Shown: positions 14,238-23,579, numbered from the stretch's first letter. The stretch is 64,000 nt of DNA from JAIVJG01 sp964236735 (GCA_964236735.1 CAXSFM010000002.1:333542-397541); one strand, 5' to 3'. Program-made: numbers and translations. The notes: generated from the sequence alone by a model not told the origin.

Positions 14238-14280
14238 AAAACAGGCTGGAGGATAGTATCCCTTCGGCCTGTTTTATTTT
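14238..14280. terminator. Bidirectional terminator between convergent genes
   Basis: AAAACAGGC (14238-14246) pairs with GCCTGTTTT (14267-14275), with A-rich and T-rich flanks on the two sides, so it can serve both the giant surface-protein gene and the minus-strand gene ending at 14295. Confidence 0.8.
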
Positions 14281-14294
14281 CGTGGCATCTACAC

Positions 14295-14996
14295 TTATTC
14301 GGCGCAGTCTCGCGCGCCGTCCGCGCCGCAACTGAACAGACGCGGCACGTCGCGTCTGGTGAATTCGTTGACGTTCTTCCAAACGCGCGTCTGCCCGTAC
14401 AACTCTCTTGTCCAACCGAGTTGCGACTTGCCGCGCCAGACGCTCTCTAAAGTTTTTTCTTCGCCCGCGCCCGCCAGATGCTGCGCCTCGTGGAGGAGGA
14501 TGGCGGCGCGCTCTGTGTCGTCCGTCGCGAAGTTGAAAAAGTCCGGGTAGAGCGTCACGACCTCGAACGGAAAATTGGTCGCGGCGTAAGCGTTGTCGTG
14601 CCCCATCGAGCGATTCCACCAGTTATCCGAAGTGCGATAGGTGGTGAGATGGCGCAGGAGAAACGCCTCGCGGCTGAAACCTTTTTGCTCGATGACATCA
14701 ATCGCACGGCGCACGAGTAATTTCTGCTCGTAGTTGGCGGGCGTCGAAGTCGCCAGCAGCGAGAGGTAACAACCGAATAGCAGCGATGCCGTCATGCCGA
14801 CGACGACCAACGCGCGCTTGAGAATGCTGCGGCTTTTGTGTGTCTCAAGCTCTGCGTCCGTCTCTGCAAATTCAGTCGCGCACACAAATTCATCTGCCGC
14901 TTCCGTTTGTGGAGTGAGACGCACGCCGCAACGACGACACTCTTCCGCCGTCGAGAAGTTGACCAGCCCGCACTGCGCGCACTTCAAATTGTTCAT
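14295..14996 (-). CDS. Zinc-ribbon membrane protein with HExxH-like motif
   Basis: 233 aa. An N-terminal zinc ribbon (CAQCG ... CRRCG, residues 6-24) is followed by a charged linker, one membrane helix (about residues 60-82, KRALVVVGMTASLLFGCYLSL) and an extracytoplasmic domain containing ILLHEAQHLAG. HEAQH matches the HExxH zinc-peptidase signature, so a membrane-bound metallopeptidase is possible, but I see no obvious third ligand motif. The gene starts 38 bases after the pilT stop and is probably cotranscribed with it. Confidence 0.8.
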   Translation of the reverse strand: MNNLKCAQCGLVNFSTAEECRRCGVRLTPQTEAADEFVCATEFAETDAELETHKSRSILKRALVVVGMTASLLFGCYLSLLATSTPANYEQKLLVRRAIDVIEQKGFSREAFLLRHLTTYRTSDNWWNRSMGHDNAYAATNFPFEVVTLYPDFFNFATDDTERAAILLHEAQHLAGAGEEKTLESVWRGKSQLGWTRELYGQTRVWKNVNEFTRRDVPRLFSCGADGARDCAE

Positions 14997-15034
14997 GGAA
15001 GCAATGTGCCGGACGGACGCGGGCGTGCCTCGCT

Positions 15035-16183
15035 TTACGAATTTCTCGTCTGGGAATTGGCGACGGTGGTGACGCGCTCCATGTCGTCTTTCGCTTGATC
15101 GGCGGCGGAGCGAATGCCGGAGACGCGCAGGCGAAACTCGTCCGGGTTGCTCGCGCCGCGCAGAGCTTCGTCCATCGTGATGAGTCCTGATTGTTGGAGA
15201 TTAAAGAGCGACTGGTCGAAGTTTTGCATCCCGTATTGCGAAGTGCCGGCGGCGAGCGCGTCGCGTATGAGCGAGGTCTTTTCTTCGTTGATGATGTAGT
15301 CGCGGATGAGTCCGGTGGAGATCATCACTTCGACGGCGGGGACGCGCCCGTGACCGCTCGCGGAGCGGATCAGCCGCATTGAGACGACGGCGCGCAAAAT
15401 CCCTGCGAGTTGAATGCGGACGCTCTTTTGCATGTGTGGCGGAAACGAAGAGACGATGCGGCGGATGGTCTCCGTCGCGTCGAGCGTGTGCAGCGTCGAG
15501 AGCACGAGGTGACCTGTCTCGGCGGCGGTCAGAGCGGTTTCAATCGTTTCGTGGTCGCGCATTTCGCCGACGAGAATCACGTCCGGGTCTTGACGCAGAG
15601 CGGAGCGCAAAGCCTCGACGAACGAGCGCGTGTCCACGTCAACTTCGCGCTGCGTGACGAAAGATTGTTTGTCGCGATGCAAGAATTCAATCGGGTCTTC
15701 GATGGTCACGATGTGGCCGCCGCGCGTCTGGTTGATGTAGTCAATCATCGCAGCGAGCGTCGTGGACTTGCCCGATCCGGTCGTGCCGGTGACGAGAATC
15801 AACCCGCGTTCCTCCTGTGCGATGCGCTCGATGATGGGCGGCAGTCCGAGGTCGGTCACGCTCTGCACTTTGTCGGGGATGACGCGCAAGACCATGCCGA
15901 CGGTTCCGCGCTGCTGGAAGACGTTCGCGCGAAAACGCCCCAAACCGGAGACGCCGTAAGCGATGTCTGCTTCGGAGACTTCCTTGAAGCGTTGCTTCTG
16001 GCGATTCGACATCATCGAAAAGGCCATGTCGAGCGTGTCTTCCTGCGAGAGCCGCGCAGAGTCAACGAGCGGGCGCAGTTCGCCGCCGATGCGTATGAAG
16101 GGCTGCGAGCCTGCTTTGATGTGCAGGTCGGATGCGCCGAAGTGCGAGGCGGAGCGCAGGAGATCGTCAATTTTGACTGGCAT
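15035..16183 (-). CDS. pilT: Type IV pilus retraction ATPase PilT
   Basis: 382 aa, usual length for PilT. N-terminal PAS-like domain (ASDLHIKAGSQP), then Walker A GTTGSGKSTT near residue 132, Asp box, Walker B-like DVILVGEMRDHET, and His box GHLVLSTLHT. PilT hexamers power pilus retraction for twitching motility and DNA uptake. The usual C-terminal AIRAIISQ-type helix appears as GILRAVVSMRL. The start ATG at 16183 has only a weak SD (GAGG, spacing about 13). It precedes a zinc-ribbon membrane protein; no other pilus genes are in the window. Confidence 0.95.
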   Translation of the reverse strand: MPVKIDDLLRSASHFGASDLHIKAGSQPFIRIGGELRPLVDSARLSQEDTLDMAFSMMSNRQKQRFKEVSEADIAYGVSGLGRFRANVFQQRGTVGMVLRVIPDKVQSVTDLGLPPIIERIAQEERGLILVTGTTGSGKSTTLAAMIDYINQTRGGHIVTIEDPIEFLHRDKQSFVTQREVDVDTRSFVEALRSALRQDPDVILVGEMRDHETIETALTAAETGHLVLSTLHTLDATETIRRIVSSFPPHMQKSVRIQLAGILRAVVSMRLIRSASGHGRVPAVEVMISTGLIRDYIINEEKTSLIRDALAAGTSQYGMQNFDQSLFNLQQSGLITMDEALRGASNPDEFRLRVSGIRSAADQAKDDMERVTTVANSQTRNS

Positions 16184-16409
16184 GTGTGGAGTTAAAACCT
16201 CTTCTGTTGGGCAAATCGAAAAATGTGGAAAGTCGGATGCGCGAAAAGTTTTCGGAGGCGCGTGTTGAAGTCTGATTTAGTGAGAGGCTGATTTGAAGGG
16301 CAAGATTCGCAGGGAGCGTCTCCGGGAAGTTTGACGCTGACCAGCACCACAAACATTGTAGCTTGGCGGTTTCTCTCCGGTCAATAGGTTGATTTTGAGC
16401 GGCGTTGCT

Positions 16410-16487
16410 CTTGTCAGTACCACCTGCGGTAGCGGGTGGGTCTGCCGTTGTGAATACCCACCCGCTACCACAGGTGGTACTGACAAG
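16410..16487. repeat. Intergenic hairpin repeat, family B, copy 1
   Basis: Two 32-base arms (16410-16441 and 16456-16487), one mismatch, 14-base loop; core CAGTACCACCTGCGG...AGCGGGTGGGT. A second copy is at 55540-55615 with different loop sequence. No flanking direct repeat is visible. It lies in the 364-base gap between ilvE and pilT (16184-16547), where I see no gene. Confidence 0.85.
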
Positions 16488-16490
16488 AAA

Positions 16491-16522
16491 GGGCGTCCAA
16501 CCTCATGCGAAGTTGAACGCCC
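16491..16522 (-). terminator. Terminator after ilvE
   Basis: On the minus strand, GGGCGTTCAAC pairs with GTTGGACGCCC (one G-T/mismatch position), then TTTCTTG. It sits 25 bases past the ilvE stop. Confidence 0.65.
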
Positions 16523-16547
16523 CTGTGGTGGAAATTTTCGGCGAACG

Positions 16548-17654
16548 CTACTCGGTCATCACCGTCTGCAAGCTCACCGGCTCGTTTTCATCTTCCGTCA
16601 CTGCGCTGACGGCCTTGCGCGCGTCGCCGTTTTGCGCGGGATGAAAACCATTGCTGCCGCCTTCCGGCTTCGTCGCCCGCTTCTCTTCGTTGACGAACGT
16701 CAGCCACGTGCCGGGCGCGGTACGCTCGCCGGAGGTAATCTCGAAGAAGGCTTTCTGGATGCGTTCGGTGACGGGGCCGCGCCTGCCCGCGCCGATCTCG
16801 ATGCGGTCAACCGAGCGGATGGGCGTCACTTCCGCCGCCGTGCCGGTGAAGAAAAGTTCGTCGGCGACGTAGAGCGCGGCGCGTTGAATCCCCGACTCGA
16901 TAACCGGAATTTCCAACTCGCGGCAAATCTCGATCACGCTGTCGCGCGTGATGCCGGGCAGAATCGAAGACGAAAGCGGCGGCGTGACGACTTTGCCGTC
17001 GTGGACGAGAAAGATATTTTCGCCGGAGCCTTCCGAGACGAAGCCGCGATCATCAAGCGCGATGCCCTCGGCGTAACCGTTCGTGATCGCTTCCATCTTG
17101 ATGAGCTGCGAGTTCATGTAGTTCGCGCCCGACTTCGCCATCGCCGGCATCGAGTTCGGTGTCAGACGATTCCATGAAGAGACGCACGCATCCACGCCGC
17201 GCTCAATCGCCTCGTCGCCGAGATATTTGCCCCAGTCCCACGCGCCGATGTAGCAGGTCAGCGGATTCGGGAACGGGTTGACGCCGAACGCGGGACGCGC
17301 TTCGTCCAGCGTGCGGAAAATAATCGGACGGATATAACACTGCTCGATGCTGCTACGCGCGATGAGTTCGACGGTCGCGTCAGTGAATTGCTCGACCGTC
17401 CACTCGTGCTCCATGCGGTAAATTTTGGCGGAGTTGACGAGACGCTGCATGTGTTCGCGCAGGCGAAAGACGGCGGGGCCGCGCTTGGTTTTGTAGCAAC
17501 GGATGCCCTCGAAGACGCTCGAACCGTAGTGTATGACGTGTGACATGACGTGGATGCGCGCGTCGTCCCACTTGATGAATTCTCCGTTGTGCCAGACTTC
17601 CGAAACGATGGTCGGCGTCTTCACGTCTTTCTTCCTCGCGTCGTCTGCAAACAT
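16548..17654 (-). CDS. ilvE: Branched-chain amino acid aminotransferase
   Basis: 368 aa, class IV PLP aminotransferase. Early motifs WHNGEFIKWDDARIHVMSH and YGSSVFEGIRCY are typical. The Schiff-base Lys is in AMAKSGANYMNSQL, followed by GFVSEGSGENIFLV and the phosphate-binding FFTGTAAEVTPI. It transfers the amino group in the last step of Leu, Ile and Val synthesis. I set the start at ATG 17654 because GAAGGAG lies 9 bases upstream; an extra 27 residues upstream have no family support. A Gln/Lys-rich C-terminal extension of about 45 residues (KPEGGSNGFHPAQNGD...) goes beyond the usual IlvE length. Confidence 0.95.
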   Translation of the reverse strand: MFADDARKKDVKTPTIVSEVWHNGEFIKWDDARIHVMSHVIHYGSSVFEGIRCYKTKRGPAVFRLREHMQRLVNSAKIYRMEHEWTVEQFTDATVELIARSSIEQCYIRPIIFRTLDEARPAFGVNPFPNPLTCYIGAWDWGKYLGDEAIERGVDACVSSWNRLTPNSMPAMAKSGANYMNSQLIKMEAITNGYAEGIALDDRGFVSEGSGENIFLVHDGKVVTPPLSSSILPGITRDSVIEICRELEIPVIESGIQRAALYVADELFFTGTAAEVTPIRSVDRIEIGAGRRGPVTERIQKAFFEITSGERTAPGTWLTFVNEEKRATKPEGGSNGFHPAQNGDARKAVSAVTEDENEPVSLQTVMTE

Positions 17655-17963
17655 ATTTCTCGACTCCTTCACACTGGAATTACGCACTCCGAAACTGGCA
17701 TCGGCGAAAGCTTGAGGCATCGCCTGTACTTGCATGGGGGCGGATACTAAAACTGACGGAAACTAACTCGACTCCGAAGACTGTGGCACGCGATTGTTTA
17801 AGGTATTGCACGATAGCGCAGACGCGCCGCCGTTGGCAAGGGAGGCCACGCCGGACGCTTTCATCCTCAAACAAAAGGAGCGTTGTTTGACCGGCTCCAA
17901 GTTTTCAGTTAAAGAAGTCTTGCTTGAAAGGGTTGCGCGCGGGACAGGGCAGAGGTTGACGAA
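17655..17963. other. Divergent intergenic region between ilvE and the M19 dipeptidase
   Basis: 309 bases holding the 5' regions of both divergent genes. I see no RNA gene, convincing promoter pair or repeat in it. Confidence 0.5.
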
Positions 17964-19064
17964 ATGCACATCACGATAGACATGCACGCCGACACAGTGC
18001 AGTTCATGCTCGACGAGGGCGCGGACATCAACATGCGCCTGACGACGACGCACCTCGACGCCGTGCGGATGCGCGAGGGGAAACTCGACGCGCAGTTTTT
18101 CTCCATCTGGGTCGAGCCAGAATTTTACGGCGCGGGCGGCGAGACGGCCATCCGTCGCGCCGATGAACAAATCGCTGCGGTGCGCGCGCTCGCCGTCAAA
18201 CACCCGGAGACGTGGACGCTCGCCACGACCGCCGCAGACATTCGTCGCGCGGCGGGCGCGGGCAAACTCTCCGCGCTTTTGGGACTCGAAGGCGGCTACC
18301 CGATTGATGAGAAACTGGAAAACGTCGAGCGTTACTTTCAAATGGGCGTGCGCTACCTGACGCTGACGTGGACGCACAGCCTCAGTTGGGCCGGTTCCTC
18401 CGGCGACGACGCGGGACAGACGCGCGGCCTGAATGATTTCGGGCGGCGTGTAGTGCGCGAGTTGAATCGTCTCGGCATGATGGTTGACGTGTCGCACGTC
18501 TCCGACAAAACTTTCTGGGATGTCGTTGAAACTTCCGCGAAGCCCGTCATCGCCACGCACTCGAACTGCCGCGCCATCTGTGATGTGCCGCGCAATCTGA
18601 CGGACGACATGATTCGCGCCATCGCCAAAACGGGCGGCGTGGTCTGCGCGGTTTTTTATCCCGCGTTCATCGAGCCGGGCTGGAAAAAATTGAAAGACGC
18701 GCTGGACGAAGAAATCGCCCCGCTCGTGGATGCGGCGGGAGATAGCGCGACGGGACGCGGCTCCATCAAACGCATCGCCCGCGACCGCGAGCGCGAGCGC
18801 GAATATGCCGCGCGACTGCCGCCCGTCCCGCTCGCCCGCGTCGCCGACCACATCGAGCACATCATTCGCCTCGTCGGCGTCAATCACGTCGGCTTAGGCT
18901 CGGACTTCGACGGCATCCAGGCCGTCCCGCAGGGACTCTCAAGCGTCGCGGAGCTTCCCAATCTTTCAGCAGAGTTGCTGCGACGCGGCTACAATGAAGA
19001 CGACTTGGGAAAAATCTTAGGCGGCAACGTGCTGCGTCTGATGGAAGAAGTGGAAAAGCATTGA
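17964..19064 (+). CDS. Membrane-dipeptidase family zinc peptidase (M19)
   Basis: 366 aa. The metal-binding and active-site motifs of renal-dipeptidase-like enzymes are present: MHADT near the N terminus, LLGLEGGYP (bridging Glu), MVDVSHVSD (His), VIATHSNCRAI (His), and GLGSDFDG (Asp). Family members hydrolyse dipeptides, including D-amino-acid-containing ones. There is no signal peptide, so it is likely cytoplasmic. GAGG lies 8 bases before the ATG. It is followed after 52 bases by a GntR-like gene on the same strand. Confidence 0.93.
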   Translation: MHITIDMHADTVQFMLDEGADINMRLTTTHLDAVRMREGKLDAQFFSIWVEPEFYGAGGETAIRRADEQIAAVRALAVKHPETWTLATTAADIRRAAGAGKLSALLGLEGGYPIDEKLENVERYFQMGVRYLTLTWTHSLSWAGSSGDDAGQTRGLNDFGRRVVRELNRLGMMVDVSHVSDKTFWDVVETSAKPVIATHSNCRAICDVPRNLTDDMIRAIAKTGGVVCAVFYPAFIEPGWKKLKDALDEEIAPLVDAAGDSATGRGSIKRIARDREREREYAARLPPVPLARVADHIEHIIRLVGVNHVGLGSDFDGIQAVPQGLSSVAELPNLSAELLRRGYNEDDLGKILGGNVLRLMEEVEKH

Positions 19065-19116
19065 CTCGAAAATAAATTCACGAACGACGTTTCAGTCAGA
19101 GGGGAACAAGACTTTG

Positions 19117-19389
19117 ATGGAAATCCAGTTGAAAGATCGCGCGGCAGGCCCGGTCTATTTGCAGGTGCGTGATGAAATCGCGGCGCGCATCAAAGAGGGG
19201 GCGGTCAAGTCCGGCGACACGCTGCCCGCGCCGGGCGTGCTGGCGAAGAAAATTTCGACGGCGGAGGCGGCGGTGGACAAAGGCGAAGTCAAGCGCGCCT
19301 ATTACGAACTCGAACACGCGGGACTAATCTCAAAGACGGTGAGCAAGGATTTTCTCGGTCAGGAAAAAGAGACGTACACGGTCAAATAA
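19117..19389 (+). CDS. Small GntR-like winged-helix protein
   Basis: 90 aa. PVYLQVRDEIAARIKEGAVKSGDTLPAPGVLA matches the first helices of the GntR winged helix, followed by VKRAYYELEHAGLI, which is the recognition helix/wing region. There is no effector domain, as in short YtrA-like regulators, but an insertion (KKISTAEAAVDKGE) replaces the usual R-x-L-A-x-x-L-x-V turn, so DNA binding may be altered. ATG 19117 is preceded by GAGGGGAA at a long spacing of 12. A regulator of the dipeptidase gene is possible from position alone. Confidence 0.75.
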   Translation: MEIQLKDRAAGPVYLQVRDEIAARIKEGAVKSGDTLPAPGVLAKKISTAEAAVDKGEVKRAYYELEHAGLISKTVSKDFLGQEKETYTVK

Positions 19390-19429
19390 TCGGTAATGGT
19401 GAGCCGGCAATCGCCTGACTCACAAATAG

Positions 19430-19498
19430 AGTAGTGGGTCAGTTTGGTCTGCAAGTTATTGTCGCACAACGAGCTATTTTTCAAACTGACCCACTACT
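19430..19498. mobile_element. 69-bp MITE-like element with 8-bp direct repeats
   Basis: Perfect 17-bp terminal inverted repeats (agtagtgggtcagtttg at 19430-19446, reverse complement at 19482-19498) enclose 35 bases. The element is bracketed by identical 8-bp direct repeats acaaatag (19422-19429 and 19499-19506), as expected for a target-site duplication. It is too short to code for anything, so it would need a transposase in trans. Confidence 0.75.
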
Positions 19499-19538
19499 AC
19501 AAATAGGAAAGCCTTGACAACGACGGCCATTATCAAGG

Positions 19539-19593
19539 CCACAGAGGGCGCGAAGACGGTAACTTGTCTTCGCGCCCTCTGTGGTTTTCTTTT
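19539..19593. terminator. Strong bidirectional terminator
   Basis: Perfect 19-bp stem (19539-19557 and 19566-19584), 8-base loop, then TTTTCTTTT. It lies between the GntR-like gene and the convergent giant surface-protein gene. Confidence 0.85.
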
Positions 19594-19608
19594 GACGGAA
19601 CTCCGACC

Positions 19609-22600
19609 TTACTGAAGGCCGAATCTTTGCCTGAACTCGGTCGAGACGATAAATGCCTTGACCATCTGCGACTTCTGGTAGTCGCCGCCGAACTGATTCA
19701 ACTTCGTGAGCCAGAAGTTATAACCGCTCATGTCCACATCCGGCGCGTCGTCCGCGTTGCGGCGCAGATAGCCGACGTATTGCATGAGCACGAATGAAGG
19801 CGCGTAGGCTTTCGCCACGACTCCACTGTGCTCGGCCACTTGGCGCAGCACGGTGGCGCGCGTCTCACTCTGGCTTTGCAGGCGGTTGACGAGCGCGTCG
19901 CGTTCGGCTGGCGTCGGCTGGACTCCGGCGTTGGCGAACAGCGCGTCAACGTATTGCGCGTCCGTCATCGCACCAAACGCGGCGACGAACTCCGGCCTCA
20001 CCACCCAACGGTCTGCGAGCGCTTGCTTGTTCGCTTCGAGCTTGACCTGCCAGTTGCCCTGACCGACCACCACGCCGCGCCCGATGGCTTGCGTGTCGCG
20101 CAGGAACTCTCGGTAGCGCGGCATCTTGCCGTAAGAGGCGAGATTGAAGCGTGTCACGAGGTAGCCCGTCTGCTGAAACTCTATCGAGAGGAAGAACGCC
20201 GCCGAGACGCTCTCGCGCTTCGCGCTTGTGCAGTCCGCATTCGCGCCGCAACTGGCGATTTCGTTCGTCCAGAACTGCAAGCCCGCAGCATCAGGCTCGC
20301 GGTTGAGGAAGTCGTGATAGTGCTGGCGGACGAACGATTGCGCGTCGTCCGCCGGATTGAGATTCGAGGGCACGCTGTCGTTGGCGAGAATGGTCAAGGT
20401 CGCCGTCGAGAGATTGCCGAGTTGCGTGCTGCCGCCGGTCGGGTTCGAGAGCGTGAGTTGGACCTGCTCGTCGGCTTCGGTGTAGGCGTCATCGGTTAAA
20501 AGCACGTCGAAAATCTTCTGCGTCTCGCCGGGCGCGAAGTAGAGCGTGCCCAAGCTCGTGGTGTAGTCGCCGCGCTCGGAGGCGTTGATGTCGGTGGTGG
20601 CGTAGTCAACGGAGGAGCGTTGCGAGAGGTCGCCGGTGCGCTTGACGGTGATGGTCGCGACGTTTGCAGACTCCTGCGCGTCGTAGTTCGACACGCTGAA
20701 CTGGACAGTCGTCGTGCCGCCTCCGGGCGTCGGCGTGGGAGAAGGCGTCGGTGTTGGCGCAACGTCGTCGTTGATGATGACGCCGGTGCCCTGCGCTCTA
20801 TTGATGTTGGCGTTGACGGGGTTCGAGAGATTGACGAAGTATGTTTCGTCAGGCTCCGGCGTCGTATCGCCGTTGATAGCGACGAGGATTGATTTGCTGA
20901 CTTCGCCGGGGGCGAAGGTGAGCGTGCCGCTCTGCGCTTGATAGTCGCCGCTGCCGCTCGTCGCCGTGCCGTCTGCGGTCGCGTAGGCGACGGTGACCGG
21001 CTGCGTGCTGGCGTTCGAGAGTGTGACGTTGAAGAAGGCACTATCGGAGCCGCTATTATCTTCCGGGTCTATCGAGTCGCTGATCGCGATGGCGGGCTGC
21101 TGCTCGTTGTCAATGATCGTCAGGACGCTGGCGCTTTGATTGCCGAGCGTCGCGCCGCCCTGCGGGTTCGAGAGCGCGAGGTTGACGGTTTCGTTGCCTT
21201 CAAACACCGAATCATCGTTGAGAGGAATGGTGAACGTCGCGGTCGTCACGCCGTTAGCGAACTGGAGCGTGCCGCTCGTCGCGGTGTAGTCGGAACCAGC
21301 CTTCGCCGTGCCGTCTGAAGTCGCGTAATGCACAGAAACTGCGCCGCTCGAACCACCGGAGCGCGTCACGGTGATGGTTGCCATCCCGCCCTGTTCATTG
21401 ACGCTATAACCGGCGGCTAATGTAAAGCTGCCCGGTCCCCCCTGCCCCGGCGCTGCGACTTGCATGCACTGCGAAAACTCGGAGGTGTTGAGCGGGCCTA
21501 GGTCGGTCGCGGTGGCGGTGACGAACTGGTTGAGGGTGAAGCCGGGGAAGCTGGCGTTGAAGGCCGCATTGTTGCCGCTCGTCGTGACGTTGGTTGAGCC
21601 GAGGAAGGTTTTGCCTTCGCCGTTGCCGGAAGCGCTGCAATCGGGGCTGGCGAAAAACTCGATGCGGAACGGCTCGTTGGCTGTGCTGTTGAGCGTGCCG
21701 GTGATCGTCGTCGTGCCGTTGCTGCTGACGGCGGAAGTAATGACGGGGAAGTTTTGCAAACTGTTCGCGCCCGTGTCCGCGTCGTTCAAATCGTTGGGCG
21801 TGAGTCTCTGGTTGCTCGTGTCGGCGGGCGCTTCGAGATCAATCCCCAGATCGTGATTGTGGTGGATGGAGTTGCCGTTGATGCTGTTGCCGGTTCCAGC
21901 ATCCTTCAGCACTCTGACGCCGCTGCCGCCGAAATTCGGAGCGACGCCATTGAAGGCGATGACGTTCGCCGCGCCGGTGGTGAAGCTGCCGATGTAGTTG
22001 CCGGTCGCGCCGTTACTTAACTCGACGCCGTTCGTGCCGTTGCCGATATCGCTCGCACCGTCGGCTTGCGTGCCGATGAAGTTGTTGAATACTTCATTGA
22101 GCGTCGGGTTGCCGCTGTTGCCTCCATAGAAGAGGATGCCGGATTGCGTGTTACCTGAAATGACGTTGCCCGCGTTCGCGACGGCGTCGCCGATCTTGTT
22201 GGCGTTGGAAGCTCCGATGATAGCGATGCCATAGTTATTAGGGACAGTGAAATCAAATCCATCCGCCCTCATGCCGATGAGGTTGCCTTCGATGACGTTC
22301 GAAGATGAATCAACAATCTCCACACCGTCCTGAGAGTTGCCGGAGATCACATTGCCTGCGCCCGCCGTCGTGCCGCCGACGATGTTGCCGTGCGTTCCTG
22401 CTTGCATGTAGATGCCGATCTGATGGTTCGCGAGTGCGCCGATGCCGGTCGCGCCCGTACCGATGTAGTTGCCCTGTATCTTGTTGTTCGTCGCGGTGTT
22501 CTTAAAAATCTCAATGCCCGCCCCGGTGTTGATGGGGTAGGTATTGCCGGAGATGAGATTGCGCGCCGACGGGCTGATGCCGCCGATCACGTTGTTGCTT

Positions 22601-23190
22601 ACGCCGGAAATGTAAATTCCGCTCACACCGTTCGGTTGCGCGAATACGCCGGTCGGGTCGGTGCCGATAAAGTTGCCCGTAATGAGATTGCCGTTGCTGT
22701 TGACGTAAATCCCGTAGTCCTTCGAGCGATTGAGCGCCAGCCCGCGAATGGTGCAGTTCGGCGCTGCAAGAAAAAAGATGGAGGAGCTGACACTGTTGTC
22801 CGCCGCCCCGTTGATCTCAATCATGAACACCGCGTCGTCTCCCACAGCCAGCGTGTTGGCTTTCGCGCCTGCTTGCGTGTAGCCGTCAATGGTGACGGTG
22901 TCAGTGATAGCCGGTAACGGCGTCGCAGGGATGATCGTCTGCACACCGGAGAAAGGAATGTTGAAGGTGATGGTATCTGCGCCCGGATGAACATTCGAGG
23001 CGGTGATCGCTTCACGCAGCGAGCAATGATTGACGCCACAGCCACCACCGCTAGCAACGTCGTCAGCGCTGATGACGGTGTAGGTGCTTGCCTGCGCCGT
23101 CGCCGCGAAGAGAAACATCATGCCGATTAAAGCCAGTACGAGACTGACCATACGGCGTGTGCGTGTTGTTGTGTTCGATTGCGTTTTCAT
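19609..23190 (-). CDS. Second giant secreted CSLREA / beta-helix / Calx-beta / DUF4214 protein
   Basis: 1193 aa, paralogue of the protein at 9480-14210. Signal peptide residues 1-35 after a TRTRRM segment; a clear CSLREA motif with two Cys (GVNHCSLREAITASN). The beta-helix part is shorter (about residues 110-480). Three Calx-beta-type domains follow, with a short Pro-Thr linker near residue 815, and a C-terminal DUF4214 region from about residue 953. The ATG at 23190 is preceded by GAGGAG at spacing 8, matching the start in the paralogue; the upstream in-frame ATG at 23235 lacks support. The DUF4214 part is very similar at DNA level to the other copy, in inverted orientation. Confidence 0.92.
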   Translation of the reverse strand: MKTQSNTTTRTRRMVSLVLALIGMMFLFAATAQASTYTVISADDVASGGGCGVNHCSLREAITASNVHPGADTITFNIPFSGVQTIIPATPLPAITDTVTIDGYTQAGAKANTLAVGDDAVFMIEINGAADNSVSSSIFFLAAPNCTIRGLALNRSKDYGIYVNSNGNLITGNFIGTDPTGVFAQPNGVSGIYISGVSNNVIGGISPSARNLISGNTYPINTGAGIEIFKNTATNNKIQGNYIGTGATGIGALANHQIGIYMQAGTHGNIVGGTTAGAGNVISGNSQDGVEIVDSSSNVIEGNLIGMRADGFDFTVPNNYGIAIIGASNANKIGDAVANAGNVISGNTQSGILFYGGNSGNPTLNEVFNNFIGTQADGASDIGNGTNGVELSNGATGNYIGSFTTGAANVIAFNGVAPNFGGSGVRVLKDAGTGNSINGNSIHHNHDLGIDLEAPADTSNQRLTPNDLNDADTGANSLQNFPVITSAVSSNGTTTITGTLNSTANEPFRIEFFASPDCSASGNGEGKTFLGSTNVTTSGNNAAFNASFPGFTLNQFVTATATDLGPLNTSEFSQCMQVAAPGQGGPGSFTLAAGYSVNEQGGMATITVTRSGGSSGAVSVHYATSDGTAKAGSDYTATSGTLQFANGVTTATFTIPLNDDSVFEGNETVNLALSNPQGGATLGNQSASVLTIIDNEQQPAIAISDSIDPEDNSGSDSAFFNVTLSNASTQPVTVAYATADGTATSGSGDYQAQSGTLTFAPGEVSKSILVAINGDTTPEPDETYFVNLSNPVNANINRAQGTGVIINDDVAPTPTPSPTPTPGGGTTTVQFSVSNYDAQESANVATITVKRTGDLSQRSSVDYATTDINASERGDYTTSLGTLYFAPGETQKIFDVLLTDDAYTEADEQVQLTLSNPTGGSTQLGNLSTATLTILANDSVPSNLNPADDAQSFVRQHYHDFLNREPDAAGLQFWTNEIASCGANADCTSAKRESVSAAFFLSIEFQQTGYLVTRFNLASYGKMPRYREFLRDTQAIGRGVVVGQGNWQVKLEANKQALADRWVVRPEFVAAFGAMTDAQYVDALFANAGVQPTPAERDALVNRLQSQSETRATVLRQVAEHSGVVAKAYAPSFVLMQYVGYLRRNADDAPDVDMSGYNFWLTKLNQFGGDYQKSQMVKAFIVSTEFRQRFGLQ

Positions 23191-23506
23191 CTCTCGATCT
23201 CCTCTATCAAAGTTAGTCTCGTCTGCCGTCATCAAAATAGTCGCAACGCCTGCGGACGCGCGCCGCCCGCTTGGGTAGCAACTTTTCGCCGCCCCTTAAG
23301 CCTCCGCCGAACGCTGCTGCCCACAGGCACGCTAACGAGGAAAAGCCTTTAATTGCCGCTAAAAACAACCGTCCCGCTTGTCGAGAGCCGCTCGCGACTG
23401 TCCTTCATGGCGCGAGCAAAACCGCTGACATCTAAGGCCGCACCCTACCCGTGCGGGCTGCTGGCTTAAGCGGGGACTGGCATCTCTAACAGGTTCAGAA
23501 AAAGAG
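23191..23506 (-). other. Leader of the second giant surface-protein gene
   Basis: About 316 bases between the start codon and the terminator of the remnant gene. The stretch from gaaaagttgctaccc (minus strand, around 23273-23287) to the SD is shared with the leader of the first giant gene. Upstream of it (about 23400-23470) is GC-rich DNA able to form several hairpins; I could not match it to a known riboswitch. Confidence 0.5.
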
Positions 23507-23546
23507 AGAGCCGCCGTGTGATCTCTGGAATCATCACGGCGGCTCT
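23507..23546 (-). terminator. Terminator after the truncated small secreted gene
   Basis: Minus strand: AGAGCCGCCGTG / CACGGCGGCTCT with a 16-base loop, then CTCTTTTTC. It is homologous to the terminator at 9124-9166. Confidence 0.75.
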
Positions 23547-23579
23547 TGCGCTTTATGCGCGGAAGGTTTCGGGGTCGGG

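Noticed and set aside
17763..18887. Minus-strand open frame opposite the M19 dipeptidase
   Set aside because: The plus strand has all M19 motifs; the antisense translation shows no recognisable motif.
23390..23480. Possible cyclic-di-GMP riboswitch (gcaaaaccg...ctaaggcc)
   Set aside because: Some words resemble the GEMM core, but the order and strand do not fit and the next plus-strand gene is almost 500 bases away.
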